This document shows positions 1 through 11,038 of a stretch of 64,000 nt of DNA, piece by piece (the first letter of the stretch is position 1; every line of letters starts with the position of its first letter). The DNA comes from Onchidella celtica (Eukaryota > Mollusca > Gastropoda > Systellommatophora > Onchidiidae). The notes beneath the pieces are model-generated. The model did no database searches, was not told the DNA's origin, and saw only the letters and a program-made list of their open reading frames with translations. The stretch lies in NCBI GenBank assembly GCA_963931925.1, contig OZ007570.1, positions 30,166,688 to 30,230,687 of the forward strand, read 5' to 3'. The position numbers and the translations under genes were made by a program.

Positions 1-1165
1 CCATTTTGGAGCGGGCAAAATGAAAGAGAACGGACAACGGCTGCTGGAGTTTTGCACCTGCCATGACCTGTGTATCACAATTTCCTTCTTCCTAACGAAG
101 CCTCAGCACAATTTTTCCTGGAGGCACCCACGCTCAAAGTACTGGCAGCAAGTCGATCTCATTCTGATGAGACGTACCGCCATCAGGAATGTTCCCCTCA
201 CACACTCCTATCACAGCGCAGACTGTGACACAGACCACTCCTTGGTATGTTGTAAGATCAGGTTACAGCCAAAAAAGTTTCATCACGTGAGGAAGCAGGC
301 GAGCCCACGTATTAATGTCAGAAGATGTCGCAGCCAGACCTCGTGAAGCAGTTTGCAGAGACCTCTGTGGGCGAACCTGGCGCCTTGCAGTGCGGAGACT
401 CCGCTTCTGAGAAGTGGGAAACTCTGCTGAACATCATGCACCCATCACCTTCGACACCTTTGGAAAGAAGATCCCGAAAACACACGTCTAGTTTGAGGCC
501 AAGTTGACTGAAATGACACCCGTCGTTAAGCTAATCGCGCCGCCCTTGCTGAGTACAAGCGATCACCCACCGAGAGGAACCTGCAGATTCTCGGGGCTGC
601 TAGAAGCAAGGTTCAGCAGACGGCTAGGCGTTGCGCCAATAAGTACTGGACAAAGCTTAGTGAGGACATCCAGACGGCTGCCATAACAGGAAACATAAGG
701 GGAATGTACGATGGCATCAAGAAAGCACTTGGGCCAACAAAGAGCAAGACGCCATTCCGGTCGCATCCCAAAAGACACCTTCTATGGAGAACTGACGTCC
801 AGGAGAAGATCCACTGGCCGCCCACAGCTCTTTTACAAGGATGTCTGTAAGAAGGACTTGAAGACACTCAGCATAAATACTGAGTCCTGGTGGGGGAGGG
901 GGGGGGGCCTTGCTTTTGACCGGACAGGGTGTTTGGCACCTGAACCAGCACCTCAGGTTGGGGCAGGAGAAGCTGCTGAATGCTGAGGCGCAGAAGCGGG
1001 CCCGAAGAAAGGAGCGCATCAGCTCCCACAGACAAAAGACAGCGCATAAATGTGACATCTGCGAGAGAGACTGCCACTCTCACATCGGTCTCCACAGTCA
1101 CAGACGACGCTGCCCCAGACAACCAGACAGTCGGGACAGTTGATAAACTGGATGCACAACCATGA
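1..1165 (+). pseudogene. Broken non-LTR retrotransposon (LINE), RT core deleted
   Basis: Degenerate LINE copy running off the left edge. Positions 20-346 encode the C-terminal half of an apurinic-type endonuclease: a WRHPRSKYW segment, then the SADCDTDHSLV region with the conserved Asp-His pair. After several frame changes, about 690-760 encodes the linker before RT (GNIRGMYDGIKKALGPTKSK in shifted frames). The RT catalytic core is absent: the next recognisable part, about 785-870, already belongs to the segment after RT (GRPQLFYKDVCKKDLK). The last part, about 960-1120, encodes a basic region and a zinc finger of the form C-x2-C-x12-H-x3-C (CDICERDC...HSHRRRC). It is related in plan to the intact LINE at 15902-20193 but belongs to a different subfamily. 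It cannot be functional. A G-run at 896-907 lies inside it. Confidence 0.8.
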
Positions 1166-1243
1166 CCTTTTCACGATCGACGGAGGCCTTACTGATCGCG
1201 GCCGACAGCTGTTTGGTAATTGATTGCAGTATCACCTCACAGA

Positions 1244-1509
1244 TGTTCGTAGACCTTTGAGATTGTTGCTGAATGCCAAATTGTGTAAACACGGTTTGTC
1301 AATGGCGACAGAAATTTGTTTTCAAGTCTTTCCTAAGCCAAAGGTGTTGCCTGAAAAATTCCAAGGAGATTTTATATTTGTGCCTCTGTAGATGTGAAGG
1401 AGGTTTTAATGTTGGTTTTGTTCACACTCGTGTCCAACTTTTCACACCCAATTTTCCCCGTCAACAAACACAAATATTAAATGTCTACTAAACTTTGACT
1501 GTGTGAAAG
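1244..1509. repeat. Direct repeat, copy 1 (about 265 bp)
   Basis: This segment reappears at about 1861-2130 with substitutions and small indels. Both begin near CGTAGACCTTTGAGATTGTT and end near GTGTGAAAGTGTG. Separation is about 615 bp. No coding content is seen. It may be the 3' untranslated region or flank of the LINE remnant to its left, or an independent repeat. Confidence 0.8.
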
Positions 1510-1809
1510 TGTGGTCGACATCGTTTCTCATGTCTGAGGACGATGTTTGAATAGAACATTGAGCACACTTTAAAGCAAGAAAGGAAAGGAATGTGATAAT
1601 ACCATCTATTTCTAAAAACCGTAGACAGAAACATAAACGAACATAGTTGAATAAAATGTGCACTTAAACTTGGCGCGGCTTTCATTCGTGTTGGATTATA
1701 AAATATTGAAGAACAACCAGAGACAGCGTAGCGAGAAACTGATTTAAACTGCACAAAACCAACGGAGAGAAGGGCTGGGCCGACCTGTAGGGCTAAGGCA
1801 CTTTTTTTA

Positions 1810-2226
1810 CCCTGTCTTTTCCCGGTCCATTGAAATGTTATAGCTTGACTTTCTTACTGGTGCTCGTAGACCTTTGAGATTGTTGCTGAATGCCAATATA
1901 TGTGCAAAGGCGGTTTGTCAATGGCGATAGAAATTTGTTTTCAAGTCTTTCCCAAGCCAAAGGCGTCAGCTGAAAAATTCTACGGAGATTAATATATTTG
2001 TGTTGTAGATGTGAACGAGGTTTTAATGCTGGTTTTGTTAACACTCGTGTCGATCTTTTCACGCCCAATTTTCCCTTCAACAAAAATAAGTATTAAATGT
2101 CTACTAAATTTTGATCGTGTGAAAGTGTGACTGTTAGACTAGGGCACTATTTTACAGTTTATTTACACTAACTTTTCCCGGCCCATTGAAAACATGTTAT
2201 TATAGCTTGACTTTCTTACTGGGCTC
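1810..2226. repeat. Direct repeat copy 2 with shorter flanking duplication
   Basis: Holds the second copy (1861-2130) of the 1244-1509 repeat. A further pair of about 50 bp flanks it: 1811-1863 and 2172-2226 share TTTTCCCGG(T/C)CCATTGAAA and TATAGCTTGACTTTCTTACT. The interleaved order suggests a partly deleted tandem duplication with a unit of several hundred bp. Confidence 0.7.
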
Positions 2227-2233
2227 CTTGCTC

Positions 2234-2465
2234 CTCCTCTCTCTCTCTCTCTCTCTTTCTCTTTCTCTCTCACACACTCTCTCTCTCTCACACTCTCTCT
2301 CTCACTATCTCTCTCACTCACACTCTCTCTCTCACTCTCTCTCTCTCTCACACTCTCTCTCTCACACTCTCTCTCTCTCTCTCTCTCTCACACTCTCTCT
2401 CTCTCACTCTCTTTCTCTTTCCCTCTCTCTCTCTCACACTCTCTCTTTCTCTGTCTATCTATCTA

Positions 2466-2502
<37 letters not shown>

Positions 2503-2512
2503 ATTTCTCTGT
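2234..2512. repeat. TC-rich microsatellite with TCTG/TATC tail
   Basis: About 215 bp of (TC)n interrupted by CACA steps, followed by TATC and TCTG tetranucleotide runs (2454-2505). The reading frames through it encode only Ser/Leu or Arg/Glu repeats and are not genes. Confidence 0.95.
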
Positions 2513-2520
2513 CTATATGA

Positions 2521-5500
2521 GGATACATTTCAGCGTACGATACGAATGTACAGAACCATACGCTTCAATTAGTCTATATGAGGATTTGCCTCAGCTCTTT
2601 GTTTTTTTTTGTACAAAACAAAAATAATTGAACTTTAAACAGGTCTGTTGAACCTTTACAGACTTGGCGGGAACAGTTCTCTAACCTTCTAGGTGCCAGC
2701 TGATATTGATTGCTCAGTTCATCACTATGAAACTTACAAAACTAGTGTTAAACGAAATTATCTATAATTTATTGATACATTAGAAGGCGGTCCAAACCTA
2801 GAAACTTTTGGACGGTTTTGAAGTATTCCGAATATGGACCACTGGGCATTTCGGGGGAGGGGAGTAATTTAAGTAACTAGTATGTCACGTTTATCCGTTT
2901 CAGCTCTGGAACAGATTTGAATATTAAGATTAGACACCGACAAAGAGAATGTCATATTGGTGTTTCTTGAACATTTTTTTCCACGAAGAGTCTTTGAAAC
3001 AATGATAATATTATTTTGTATACAGGAAATTGACACTAACTACATTTAAAAAAATTACTGTACAAATCACAGGTGGTAAGTGAAGAAAACAATCATAAGT
3101 ACTGACGTATTGATCGTTCAAATTTAGGAGTACGGTAGACTTGATGAGACAATGCACAGTTCATTATATTATAAGAAACTATATACATGATAACAGACAC
3201 TCATTGTTTAGCTGTAACTAAATGTGTAGGTAAAATACCGCGGTAACAGCGGTCTATATCTCCCTTCTCCTTTTTCCCCTTGCCCTAAAAAAAAAAATAA
3301 AAAAATGTCTCACTCTATACCCTCTGTTCCACTTCATCCTAAAGTATGTAAGAGAATCATACAAAGTAGTGAAACACCCAAATGATAATTGTGCAGCATG
3401 AGGAAAGAAAAAAAAATCATTAAACGCCAACGCTATAGGAATACTGTTATTCCATAAGATATATACGTGCATTTGACTTCTTTTTTCTTTTTAAAGGGGG
3501 GGGGGGGGGTCATAAAAAGGCCCCTACCGTATTTACACAGCTGTGCATGCAGTATTAATTTGTTCTCTGCAAACACCATAATCCATGATTTGAAAAAAAA
3601 AAATGTGATTTTGTTGGACAAATGAGCCCTTATAACCTGTGAAACCGCTCCCTGCCGAATAATGGTATTGAAATAGTCCCAGAACAACAGAACTGTCCAG
3701 TGCAGCCACAGTGACAAACACACACCTTAAATAAACGAAACAACTGAACACATGATATATTCAATTAGCAGATGTAGTTGTTTGGGTTTTTTTCTGTGTG
3801 AGAGAGGGCTGGTGGCACCTTGCCACATGGACTTTGGGAAAGCTTAACATATCTAGATTACGGAATGAGGTGATAGCAATCGCAATCGAGTAGTTTTTGG
3901 GGAAACAACAGCCACGAAACAACCGAAGTTTGGTATGGATAAATTTATCTGCATCTCTACCACACATCTGTGACATGTATTCAGCTCTTCACCATTCCAG
4001 TCTCATGTACTATTAGTATTAGGTAACTAAAATTCATCGTTATATTAGGCTACTATTGTAATATCATAATTTATAATGTACTGCTATATTTTGATATTGC
4101 TATCTGAAATTCGATCGATTCAGCTAATTGAAATTCAAGATGGTGGTGTCTCCAAGGCAACGAAAAGGCTTTGTTGATTTTTGTCACTTGTTATCTGCGT
4201 ATTAAACGGACTGAATTCAGTGATATTGGTTAAAAATCAACTGGTTAAGAATTACAAAAGTCACATGCAGCTGCCTCCACCGTGATTTTTTTGTTTGTTT
4301 TATTTTGGTAACATGTAATGGCATGATCGGCATTCCCGATAGCACATAACCATTTCGTAAAGATAGAAGAGTGTAGCTGACCGAACTGGCAAAGAGATGT
4401 AATGTACACTTTTTGACAGTCGATAACTTCTAACAGCTACCGATCTGAGACTGTCATCACATAGTATTCTGTCTTCTACTGACATATCTGATTCTACTGA
4501 TAATATCATTTAGTACCGTATCAATTTGCCCCTGAAAGTGGTTCTCTGAAGGTATGCCGGCAGATAGGCCTACACTAAAATGTGATTGATGGAAATTAGT
4601 TGGTCGAGCGTTTCTGAACCGAAAACACATTCCCATAGCGAACGTTCGTTATGAATAGCTGTCAGACGCAATGAACGGGAAGTTGGAAACGAATTTGTAG
4701 TAAGGCGAAAGGTACAAAGTCAGTGAGTGTGTCTGTATTGTTTTTTCTTCTAGTGTTAGGGGGACCACACAGAGAAAACTTCTCCAAGCCGTACTTTTAA
4801 CAGCCGCGCTTTCAGCCGCTTCAGCTTTGGAAAGTGCCTGCTTGACCCCACATAGAGAACGCTGTTATACGAGGCCGCAGTTGGCTCTGAAAGCTACTGG
4901 AGATTAGTGTTTATGAAAATGGATTCGTCATCTGACTTTGCACTAGGATTACTAATTTACGGGAAACCATAAAATGTTAAATACAGATCGCACACTTAGA
5001 AAGAAAGTTTGGTCTTTGCAATCATCTCTAAATTAACACGGAGTTGATCGTGTAATGGTTCACTTCCACTTATTCCATCCAGCAGCCATCTGAGCTTGAG
5101 CCCTTCGGCAAGTTGATATGGCAGAAGATTTGCAGGTTTTTAGCAATTGTATGCTGCCTGTACAGAGCGTATTCCTGACAGCGTGTGGGGTGGGGAGATA
5201 GAGCAAGGCATGTTAAAAACGTAACGTGAGGCCATTAAATTTCATTTTGACAGTTGCATAATGGCTGACCAGAGGGTCTATAGTGGGTCAAATTGAAGAC
5301 ACGGCAAAAAAAAAAAAGAAAAAAAGCGTCGTGTGAGCTGTTACAGATTTAACACCTAAACCAACGGCACTTTGTATGTTTACAGTGAAGATATAGTTGT
5401 CAGAAGAAACATACTACACGAACAAATGGCACCAAACACGCAGTTCAGTAAAACATGATAATATTGTCAACTTTTTTTCTATCAAACTGTTAATTATAAT

Positions 5501-5807
5501 CATAATAAAGTTCCGCAACTCATAAACTTTGTCACGTCAGGAAAATCAGGTCATATAAAATTAAAACAGACACACTCTCATTTCATCTTCAGCGTGAATG
5601 TTTCTGCAAAAACCATATTCCTTCTAGAAGGATTTATTATGTTAGTAATAATTTAATTGTATTGTCTTTCCCATATAAATCTACTCACGCGCTTCTGGCA
5701 CTACATCAAATCAGACTGGACTCCACGTGACATGACCGATTTCAGTGTTCGGAGCTGCAATGGCATCAATGCAAAAGTTACTCTCGGCTAACTCTTGGTA
5801 TGGGGAA
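2521..5807. other. Gene-free AT-rich stretch
   Basis: I see no gene in these 3.3 kb. Frames are short and lack codon-like composition. There is a G-run at 3496-3510 and several A/T runs. A short direct repeat (GACC(A/C)CACA(C/T)AGAGAA) occurs at about 4763 and 4842. The last five bases, GGGAA (5803-5807), are the left target duplication of the LTR element that follows. Confidence 0.6.
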
Positions 5808-6960
5808 TGTCACGAGCAGGTGAGCTGGGATCAGTAGTTACGGGGGAAGGGGGTCGAGTAAAGTTAACCCACGGCCCACGGGTAATGAAAAGCGTGCATG
5901 TTGTGAGTGGGGGGGGGGGTCTGCATGAGGCGAGAGCGCTGTACTACTATCACTGCAAGTTAGAAGGTCCCAGGGGACGGACGTGAGTGAGAACAGTCGG
6001 GAGATTGTGACAGTGTTTCCGGTGATGACTGGTAGGTGGAACGATGATTGATAATTATGATTGATGTATTATATTCGTCTACGACCATGATGTAAATAAG
6101 TATATGTGAGGAATGTGGAAGTCCTTGATACTGTATATAGCAATGTGCGCCATGAGCGATAGATGGAAGTTAGCTTCGTGGATTTGTAGCGAGAGTGAGT
6201 AGGGTGTAATACGGTGGAGGTGTTACCGTAAGATGTTTGGTGAGTGAAATGTGAACTATTGTGTGTACGCTTCATGAGTTGTAATGAGGGGTGAAGTGAT
6301 TAGAAATGGTATGGTATTATACCAATGTAATGTTATTTTTGTAGGTGCCGGGGTCGGGCCGAAGAGCCGCCTACGGTGAGCACAGGGGATAGGCCAGCAT
6401 AGGGCCGAAGGCCACACATAGGCCAGGAGTGAAGCTGTCGGTGCAGGACAGTAGAGGCACATGAGTCGTGGCAGTCTGGCCACAGACAGGGATGTATATA
6501 TGATTGTGAATGTGCTATTAAGATGTGCTACTGTGACATGGATATATTGCTGTGCGAATGAGATATTCATGTGAATTGAAGTATTAACGTGCTGCGGCCA
6601 CGTGAGGTGTATAGGAGGCTAAGGTGTATTGCCATAGGGAGGCGCTATTGAGAGACTGTGGTGTGAAAGAATACTAGTGTGTCATTAAGACCCTGAGTGG
6701 AGAGGCTGAGGCCGAGGTGTCTTTAGAAGTAATTACCGGGTTGTGGACCCGAGGAAGTGTGCTTACGGAAGAAGGCCGTGGACGGCAGTTAACTTGAAGA
6801 ATATAATGTATGTATGTAATTGCACTGTTATCCTTATCTTTATATTTATGTTTAATAAATGTGTGAGTCTGATGGGTTCTTCTGTTAAGTGTTATACTTG
6901 TTCGTTCGTGATTGTTGTCCTGTTATAACCATCGCATCTCCCAGTCTGGGATTTATGACA
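5808..6960 (+). repeat. 5' LTR of copy A
   Basis: 1,153 bp, starting TGTCACGAGCAGG and ending GATTTATGACA. It matches 12177-13330 almost base for base. Differences noted: A at 6554 versus G at the equivalent site in the 3' LTR, C/G near 6886, T/C in the final CCCAG(T/C)CTGGG, A/G near 6955, and G-run length near 5910. A possible poly(A) signal, AATAAA, lies at 6853-6858. Confidence 0.93.
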
Positions 6961-6997
6961 CTGGGGGCTCGTCCGTTGTGACACTGGGGGCTCGTCC
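6956..6997 (+). promoter_or_regulatory. Duplicated primer-binding site (tRNA-Pro type)
   Basis: TGGGGGCTCGTCC directly follows the 5' LTR (6962-6974) and matches the start of the primer site used with tRNA-Pro by many retroelements. The 19-base block TGACACTGGGGGCTCGTCC then repeats 23 bp later (6979-6997). The block includes the last five bases of the LTR, so the whole LTR/primer-site junction is duplicated. Copy B has only one. Confidence 0.8.
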
Positions 6998-7962
6998 TGT
7001 TTACCTGTGGTCATTTTGACATTGTGTATTCGTCATATGTAGTTGTTTTTCTGTTGTGCTAGGAATTTGTGCTGTTGTCTTTGTTCGTGGAATGAATGGA
7101 AATTTCATGATGGTATAATTTATGTGTATTTATGAATATGTATTGATGCATGTATTGCTATAAATATGTACTAATGTGTGATTGAATTTTCACAGAGAGA
7201 GTGTGTGTGCCAGCCTGAGAAGTCAAGCGGCCAGAGCTCCGATTAAGGGAGGAGTTAGACTCAAAAAGTTGAAAGTTAAGTAAAACTGAAATTTTGTGCC
7301 CTGGATTGTGGGCTGTCCCTTTGATCTGTCTTTTTCTCTGTTTTGCTGTTTTTGTTGTCGTTATAGATTATACGGGCGGTGGCGCGGGTTTGCTGTGTTG
7401 AACTTAGTTTATCCTTTAAAAAAGGTGTGGTAAACTTGGAACTTCGTTCATCACAGTGAACAGTTCTGTAGGGCTTTGTTATTGTTTAGTTGTAGCGTCG
7501 ATATCTTCTCTGTTTCTACAGGAAGACGTATTCTCTTGTCCCCTCTCTGACCTATCTGTAGATACGTTCTTTTTTTCAGACTCTGTTCTTGTTCGTACCT
7601 TGTAGTGTATTCGGCGTAGTTAGGTTGCATTTTTTTCCCATTATATTTTTTTTTAGAAGTCTTTGTCTTAGTCTGGTTCGTTGTCCTTGATGTCCTTGTG
7701 GTTCTTCTACTGAATTTCCTCATTCTTGTCCTTTCTAGTCTCTGTTGTTATTTAATAGTGCTATACATTTTATGAACATAGAATTAGTTAGAGAGTAGGC
7801 TATAGAATTTTCAGTTAGGTATGTTCTGAATTGCATTTGGAAATAGTGCTTGTCGTTGTAGTGGCATAATTTCAGGTCTCGGGATACGTCGGTTATAATA
7901 AGTTTATAGTAAGTACATAGACAGTAATTGTATTTCAAATTGTATCATAATAAATCCGTGAA
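6998..7962 (+). other. 5' leader of copy A
   Basis: About 965 bp of untranslated leader between the primer sites and the gag start. Parts match the leader of copy B on the other strand, for example 7207-7260 and 55230-55275. No open frame of note. It presumably holds packaging and splicing signals, but none can be named. Confidence 0.7.
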
Positions 7963-10833
7963 ATGGCGGATCTCCGTGAGCTCATGAAATTGGGTACGGA
8001 ACTTGGCCTTGAGGGAGAGGAGCTGCGCGGCTGGATTAAAGAGCAGCAGGCAGAATTGCGCGATGAGCGTGCTAAGGATAGAGAGCGAGAAAAAGAGGCT
8101 CAGCAGCAGGAGAGGGAGTTAAAGTTAAAGGAGATAGAGGCGCAAGTAAAGATTGCGGAATTAGAAAGCAAGAAGAATGCGCCAACGGAAACAGTTGAGC
8201 AGCAGGGGCAAAACAAAAGTGGTGTTAGAATTAAGCTGCCTACGTTCGACGACCGGAAGGACGATATAGAGGCCTTCCTTTACAGGTTCGAACTTAATGC
8301 ACAACTGCAATGGGGGGACAATAAGCAATTATGGTCCACGTACCTGGCGTCCTTATTGCAGGGGCGAGCGTTAACCTACTTTAAAGAGTTACAGCGCGAA
8401 GACGTGCAAGATTACGATAAGCTGAAGGCTTTGCTGCTTCGCCGATTTGCGCGTACCGAGGAATATTTCCGGGAGCAGTTTAGGCGAGCACGTGCGGATA
8501 CCAGGGAGGACTTTGCTGCCTTCGTCGCGAGATTGACAGAATATTTCGCGAACTGGGTAGACTTGGCGCATGTGGGCGCGGATTTTGCTAAATTAAAAGA
8601 CCTAATGATCCGTGACCAGCTATACGCGTCGTGCCATAAAGATCTGGTGGCTTTTCTGAAAGAAAACGAACCCGCGACGGTGCAGGAGGCGTCAAAGTTG
8701 GCGGAAGCATACCGTACGGCACATCCGCCCAAACCAGTCGCGAGGGCGTACGTACAGGATGCTGGTTACGTCGCCGTGGTTGAGGGGTCGCCGACAGGAC
8801 ATAAAGACAGGTCGCGTCAGCGTGGTGCCAAAAACGGGCAAGCCCAGGGGCAACGTAGGGGGTATCACCAATCACCTGCATATGGATCCGGTAAGTTTGA
8901 CCGAGCAGGAGGGCTAGGTCGCGGTAATGGCCGACGGCGATTTGTGACCTTTGCTGATGACAGACGGCATATGGACTTTAGTTCCGGTCGCGATGGGTCA
9001 CGGGGACCCAGGGCTAGCGGAGCACAGGGAGCGGAATGTTGGACTTGCGGACGCCCAGGTCATTTTTCACGCGATTGTAGGACCGCGGATTGTTGGAACT
9101 GCGGAAGAGCAGGTCACATCAGGGTAAATTGTCCTGCAGGTAGGATAGCGGCGAACGTGGATGGTAATCACGGTAGCTCCACTCCATGTTCCCCTAATAA
9201 ATTTCATCATGCGGCCGCGTGTGTTACATCGGATAACGGAGGCGGACAGTATTCTAAGTGTCCCAGTTGTGAGAAGTTATTATCTTCCGGTGTTTTACCT
9301 TGTGGAAGAAAGATCCCCGTTATAAATTCATGTCATACAGGAGGTGGTCTTAGGGTTTATCCGGGGTTTGTTGGGGACGAACCGGTCTCGGTTTTACGAG
9401 ATACAGGATCTACCGTTGTGGGAGTGCATAGGGACTGCATTCAGGGTTCACAGCTTACAGGTGAGACTGTCCCATGCATACAATTTTCAGGGGCCATTGA
9501 GAAATTACCATTGGCAAAGATAGTGATAGATACGCCTTTCCTTAGCGGGGAAGTCGAAGCAGTCGTTGGTTGTTTTCCAGGCGCCCAGCTCATCATTGGT
9601 AATGTATCTCGGGTAGTTTCCCTTTCCGAGGAGAATGTGCAGGCATGGTCACAATCAAAAGGTATTGACTTTTGTGCCGCAGTCGAGACACGTCGACAGG
9701 TAGGTGATAGGAGTAAGATTAGACCTTTGGCAACGCCAGCGGTCAACCTGGATATCACACCAGAGCGCTTGGCGAGATTGCAAAAGGAGGATCCATCATT
9801 GAGTCCATGTTTTGGGGAGGCGCGAACGGAGAAAACGAGGAAATATAAGAACGGGTCGTCTTCCTTTGTTATCCAGGCGCTCATTCTGTTCCGTAAGTAT
9901 GTTACGGTGGCTTCCGTTTTAAAGCAAGTCGTTGTGCCAGCGTTGCTAATCGCAACAGTATTGCATTTGGCACATGATGTCCCATTAGCGGGTCATATGG
10001 GTATAGCTAGAACCAAAGAAAGGGTTCTTAAGAATTTTTACTGGCCATCCATCCACAGAGATGTACGAGTGTATTGTAAGACGTGCAGTGCGTGCCAAAA
10101 GACGACGCATAAGGGTCGTACACCCCAGGCTCCTCTTCAAAAGATCCCCACGGTTTCGGAACCGTTTAAAAAGGTTTCGATGGACCTTGTTGGCCCCATT
10201 CACCCAGTTACCGATAGGGGGAATCGATTTTTCTTAACGGTCATATGTAATGCTACGAGATGGCCAGAGGCGGTTCCCCTTCGGACCACAACGTCTGAGG
10301 CAGTCGCGGAAGCGCTGTTTGGAATTTTCGCTAGGGTGGGAATTCCGGAACAGATTTTATCTGATAGGGGTGCGCAATTTACTTCGGAAATGATGAAGGA
10401 ATTGTTTCGCTTATTTAGCATACAACCCATCACTACCACCCCTTATCATCCGCAGGCTAATGGCATGTGCGAAAGATTAAACTCGACGCTAAAGTCGATG
10501 CTGCGAAACGTAGCTGCTGATCGCCCTAAAGATTGGGAAAGATATATCCCTGCAGTGTTATTCGCGTATAGGGAGGTACGGCAGGAGTCAACGGGATTCT
10601 CTCCTTTTGAAATGATGTATGGTCGTAATCCTAGGGGTCCAACTGATGTTCTTCGGGACATGATGACGTCGCCATCATCGGGAGACGATGAGCAAATTTC
10701 AGTGTTTCAGTACCTTGTTGATTTAAGAGAAAGATTATCTTCAGCGCGCACTGTAGCAGAAGAAGCTTCTAGTATCGCTTCAAAAAGAGCAAAAGACTAT
10801 AAAGATAGAGGATCCAAAACTGAGAATTTTTAA
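7963..10833 (+). CDS. Gag-protease-integrase polyprotein, copy A
   Basis: 956 codons from ATG. Residues 1-75 are a charged coiled coil. About 85-260 is a retrotransposon Gag domain (FLYRFELNAQ, then FREQFRRARADTREDFAAFV). Two CCHC zinc knuckles lie at about 359-372 (CWTCGRPGHFSRDC) and 378-391. An aspartic protease site, Asp-Thr-Gly, is at 480-482. The integrase HHCC zinc-binding domain is about 668-710. The integrase core has D741, D801 and E837, a D,D-35-E arrangement. No RT lies between protease and integrase, where ordinary gypsy elements have it. The frame ends early because AAAA at 10816-10819 has one base more than the AAA in copy B. The GPY/F-type tail continues in another frame. Gag, protease and integrase look catalytically intact. 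Confidence 0.9.
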   Translation: MADLRELMKLGTELGLEGEELRGWIKEQQAELRDERAKDREREKEAQQQERELKLKEIEAQVKIAELESKKNAPTETVEQQGQNKSGVRIKLPTFDDRKDDIEAFLYRFELNAQLQWGDNKQLWSTYLASLLQGRALTYFKELQREDVQDYDKLKALLLRRFARTEEYFREQFRRARADTREDFAAFVARLTEYFANWVDLAHVGADFAKLKDLMIRDQLYASCHKDLVAFLKENEPATVQEASKLAEAYRTAHPPKPVARAYVQDAGYVAVVEGSPTGHKDRSRQRGAKNGQAQGQRRGYHQSPAYGSGKFDRAGGLGRGNGRRRFVTFADDRRHMDFSSGRDGSRGPRASGAQGAECWTCGRPGHFSRDCRTADCWNCGRAGHIRVNCPAGRIAANVDGNHGSSTPCSPNKFHHAAACVTSDNGGGQYSKCPSCEKLLSSGVLPCGRKIPVINSCHTGGGLRVYPGFVGDEPVSVLRDTGSTVVGVHRDCIQGSQLTGETVPCIQFSGAIEKLPLAKIVIDTPFLSGEVEAVVGCFPGAQLIIGNVSRVVSLSEENVQAWSQSKGIDFCAAVETRRQVGDRSKIRPLATPAVNLDITPERLARLQKEDPSLSPCFGEARTEKTRKYKNGSSSFVIQALILFRKYVTVASVLKQVVVPALLIATVLHLAHDVPLAGHMGIARTKERVLKNFYWPSIHRDVRVYCKTCSACQKTTHKGRTPQAPLQKIPTVSEPFKKVSMDLVGPIHPVTDRGNRFFLTVICNATRWPEAVPLRTTTSEAVAEALFGIFARVGIPEQILSDRGAQFTSEMMKELFRLFSIQPITTTPYHPQANGMCERLNSTLKSMLRNVAADRPKDWERYIPAVLFAYREVRQESTGFSPFEMMYGRNPRGPTDVLRDMMTSPSSGDDEQISVFQYLVDLRERLSSARTVAEEASSIASKRAKDYKDRGSKTENF

Positions 10834-11038
10834 GCCAGGAGACAAGGTCCTATTGTTATTACCTACGGACCATAATAAGTTATTGATGACATGGAAGGGT
10901 CCTTATGTTATTGAGCGAGTTGTTTCGAAGGTAGATTACGCTATCCACATTGATGGATCAAGTAAGGTTTTCCATGTTAATATGCTACAGAGATTTTATG
11001 AGAGACCAGAGTATCTGTGTGCTCAGACGAAACCAGTG
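10820..11038 (+). pseudogene. Integrase C-terminal (GPY/F-type) segment, frame-shifted
   Basis: Continues the integrase after the 1-base frameshift. It encodes the FKPGDKVL start, then the TWKGPYVIERVV core and a VFHVNMLQRF ending. This small module follows the catalytic core in many gypsy integrases. It then runs into about ten codons not shared with copy B before meeting the RT remnant near 11039. In copy B the same segment is in frame with integrase. Confidence 0.8.

Noticed and set aside
2186-2572. 128-codon Leu/Ser frame resembling a membrane protein
   Set aside because: It is a translated TC microsatellite; the apparent hydrophobicity is an artefact.
6069-6570. Minus-strand frames in the LTR repeated in the other LTR
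   Set aside because: Repeated because the LTRs are identical. No protein features.
8389-10661. Minus-strand frames of 60-147 codons inside the gag-integrase region
   Set aside because: Shadows of the plus-strand polyprotein. The equivalent frames appear opposite copy B.
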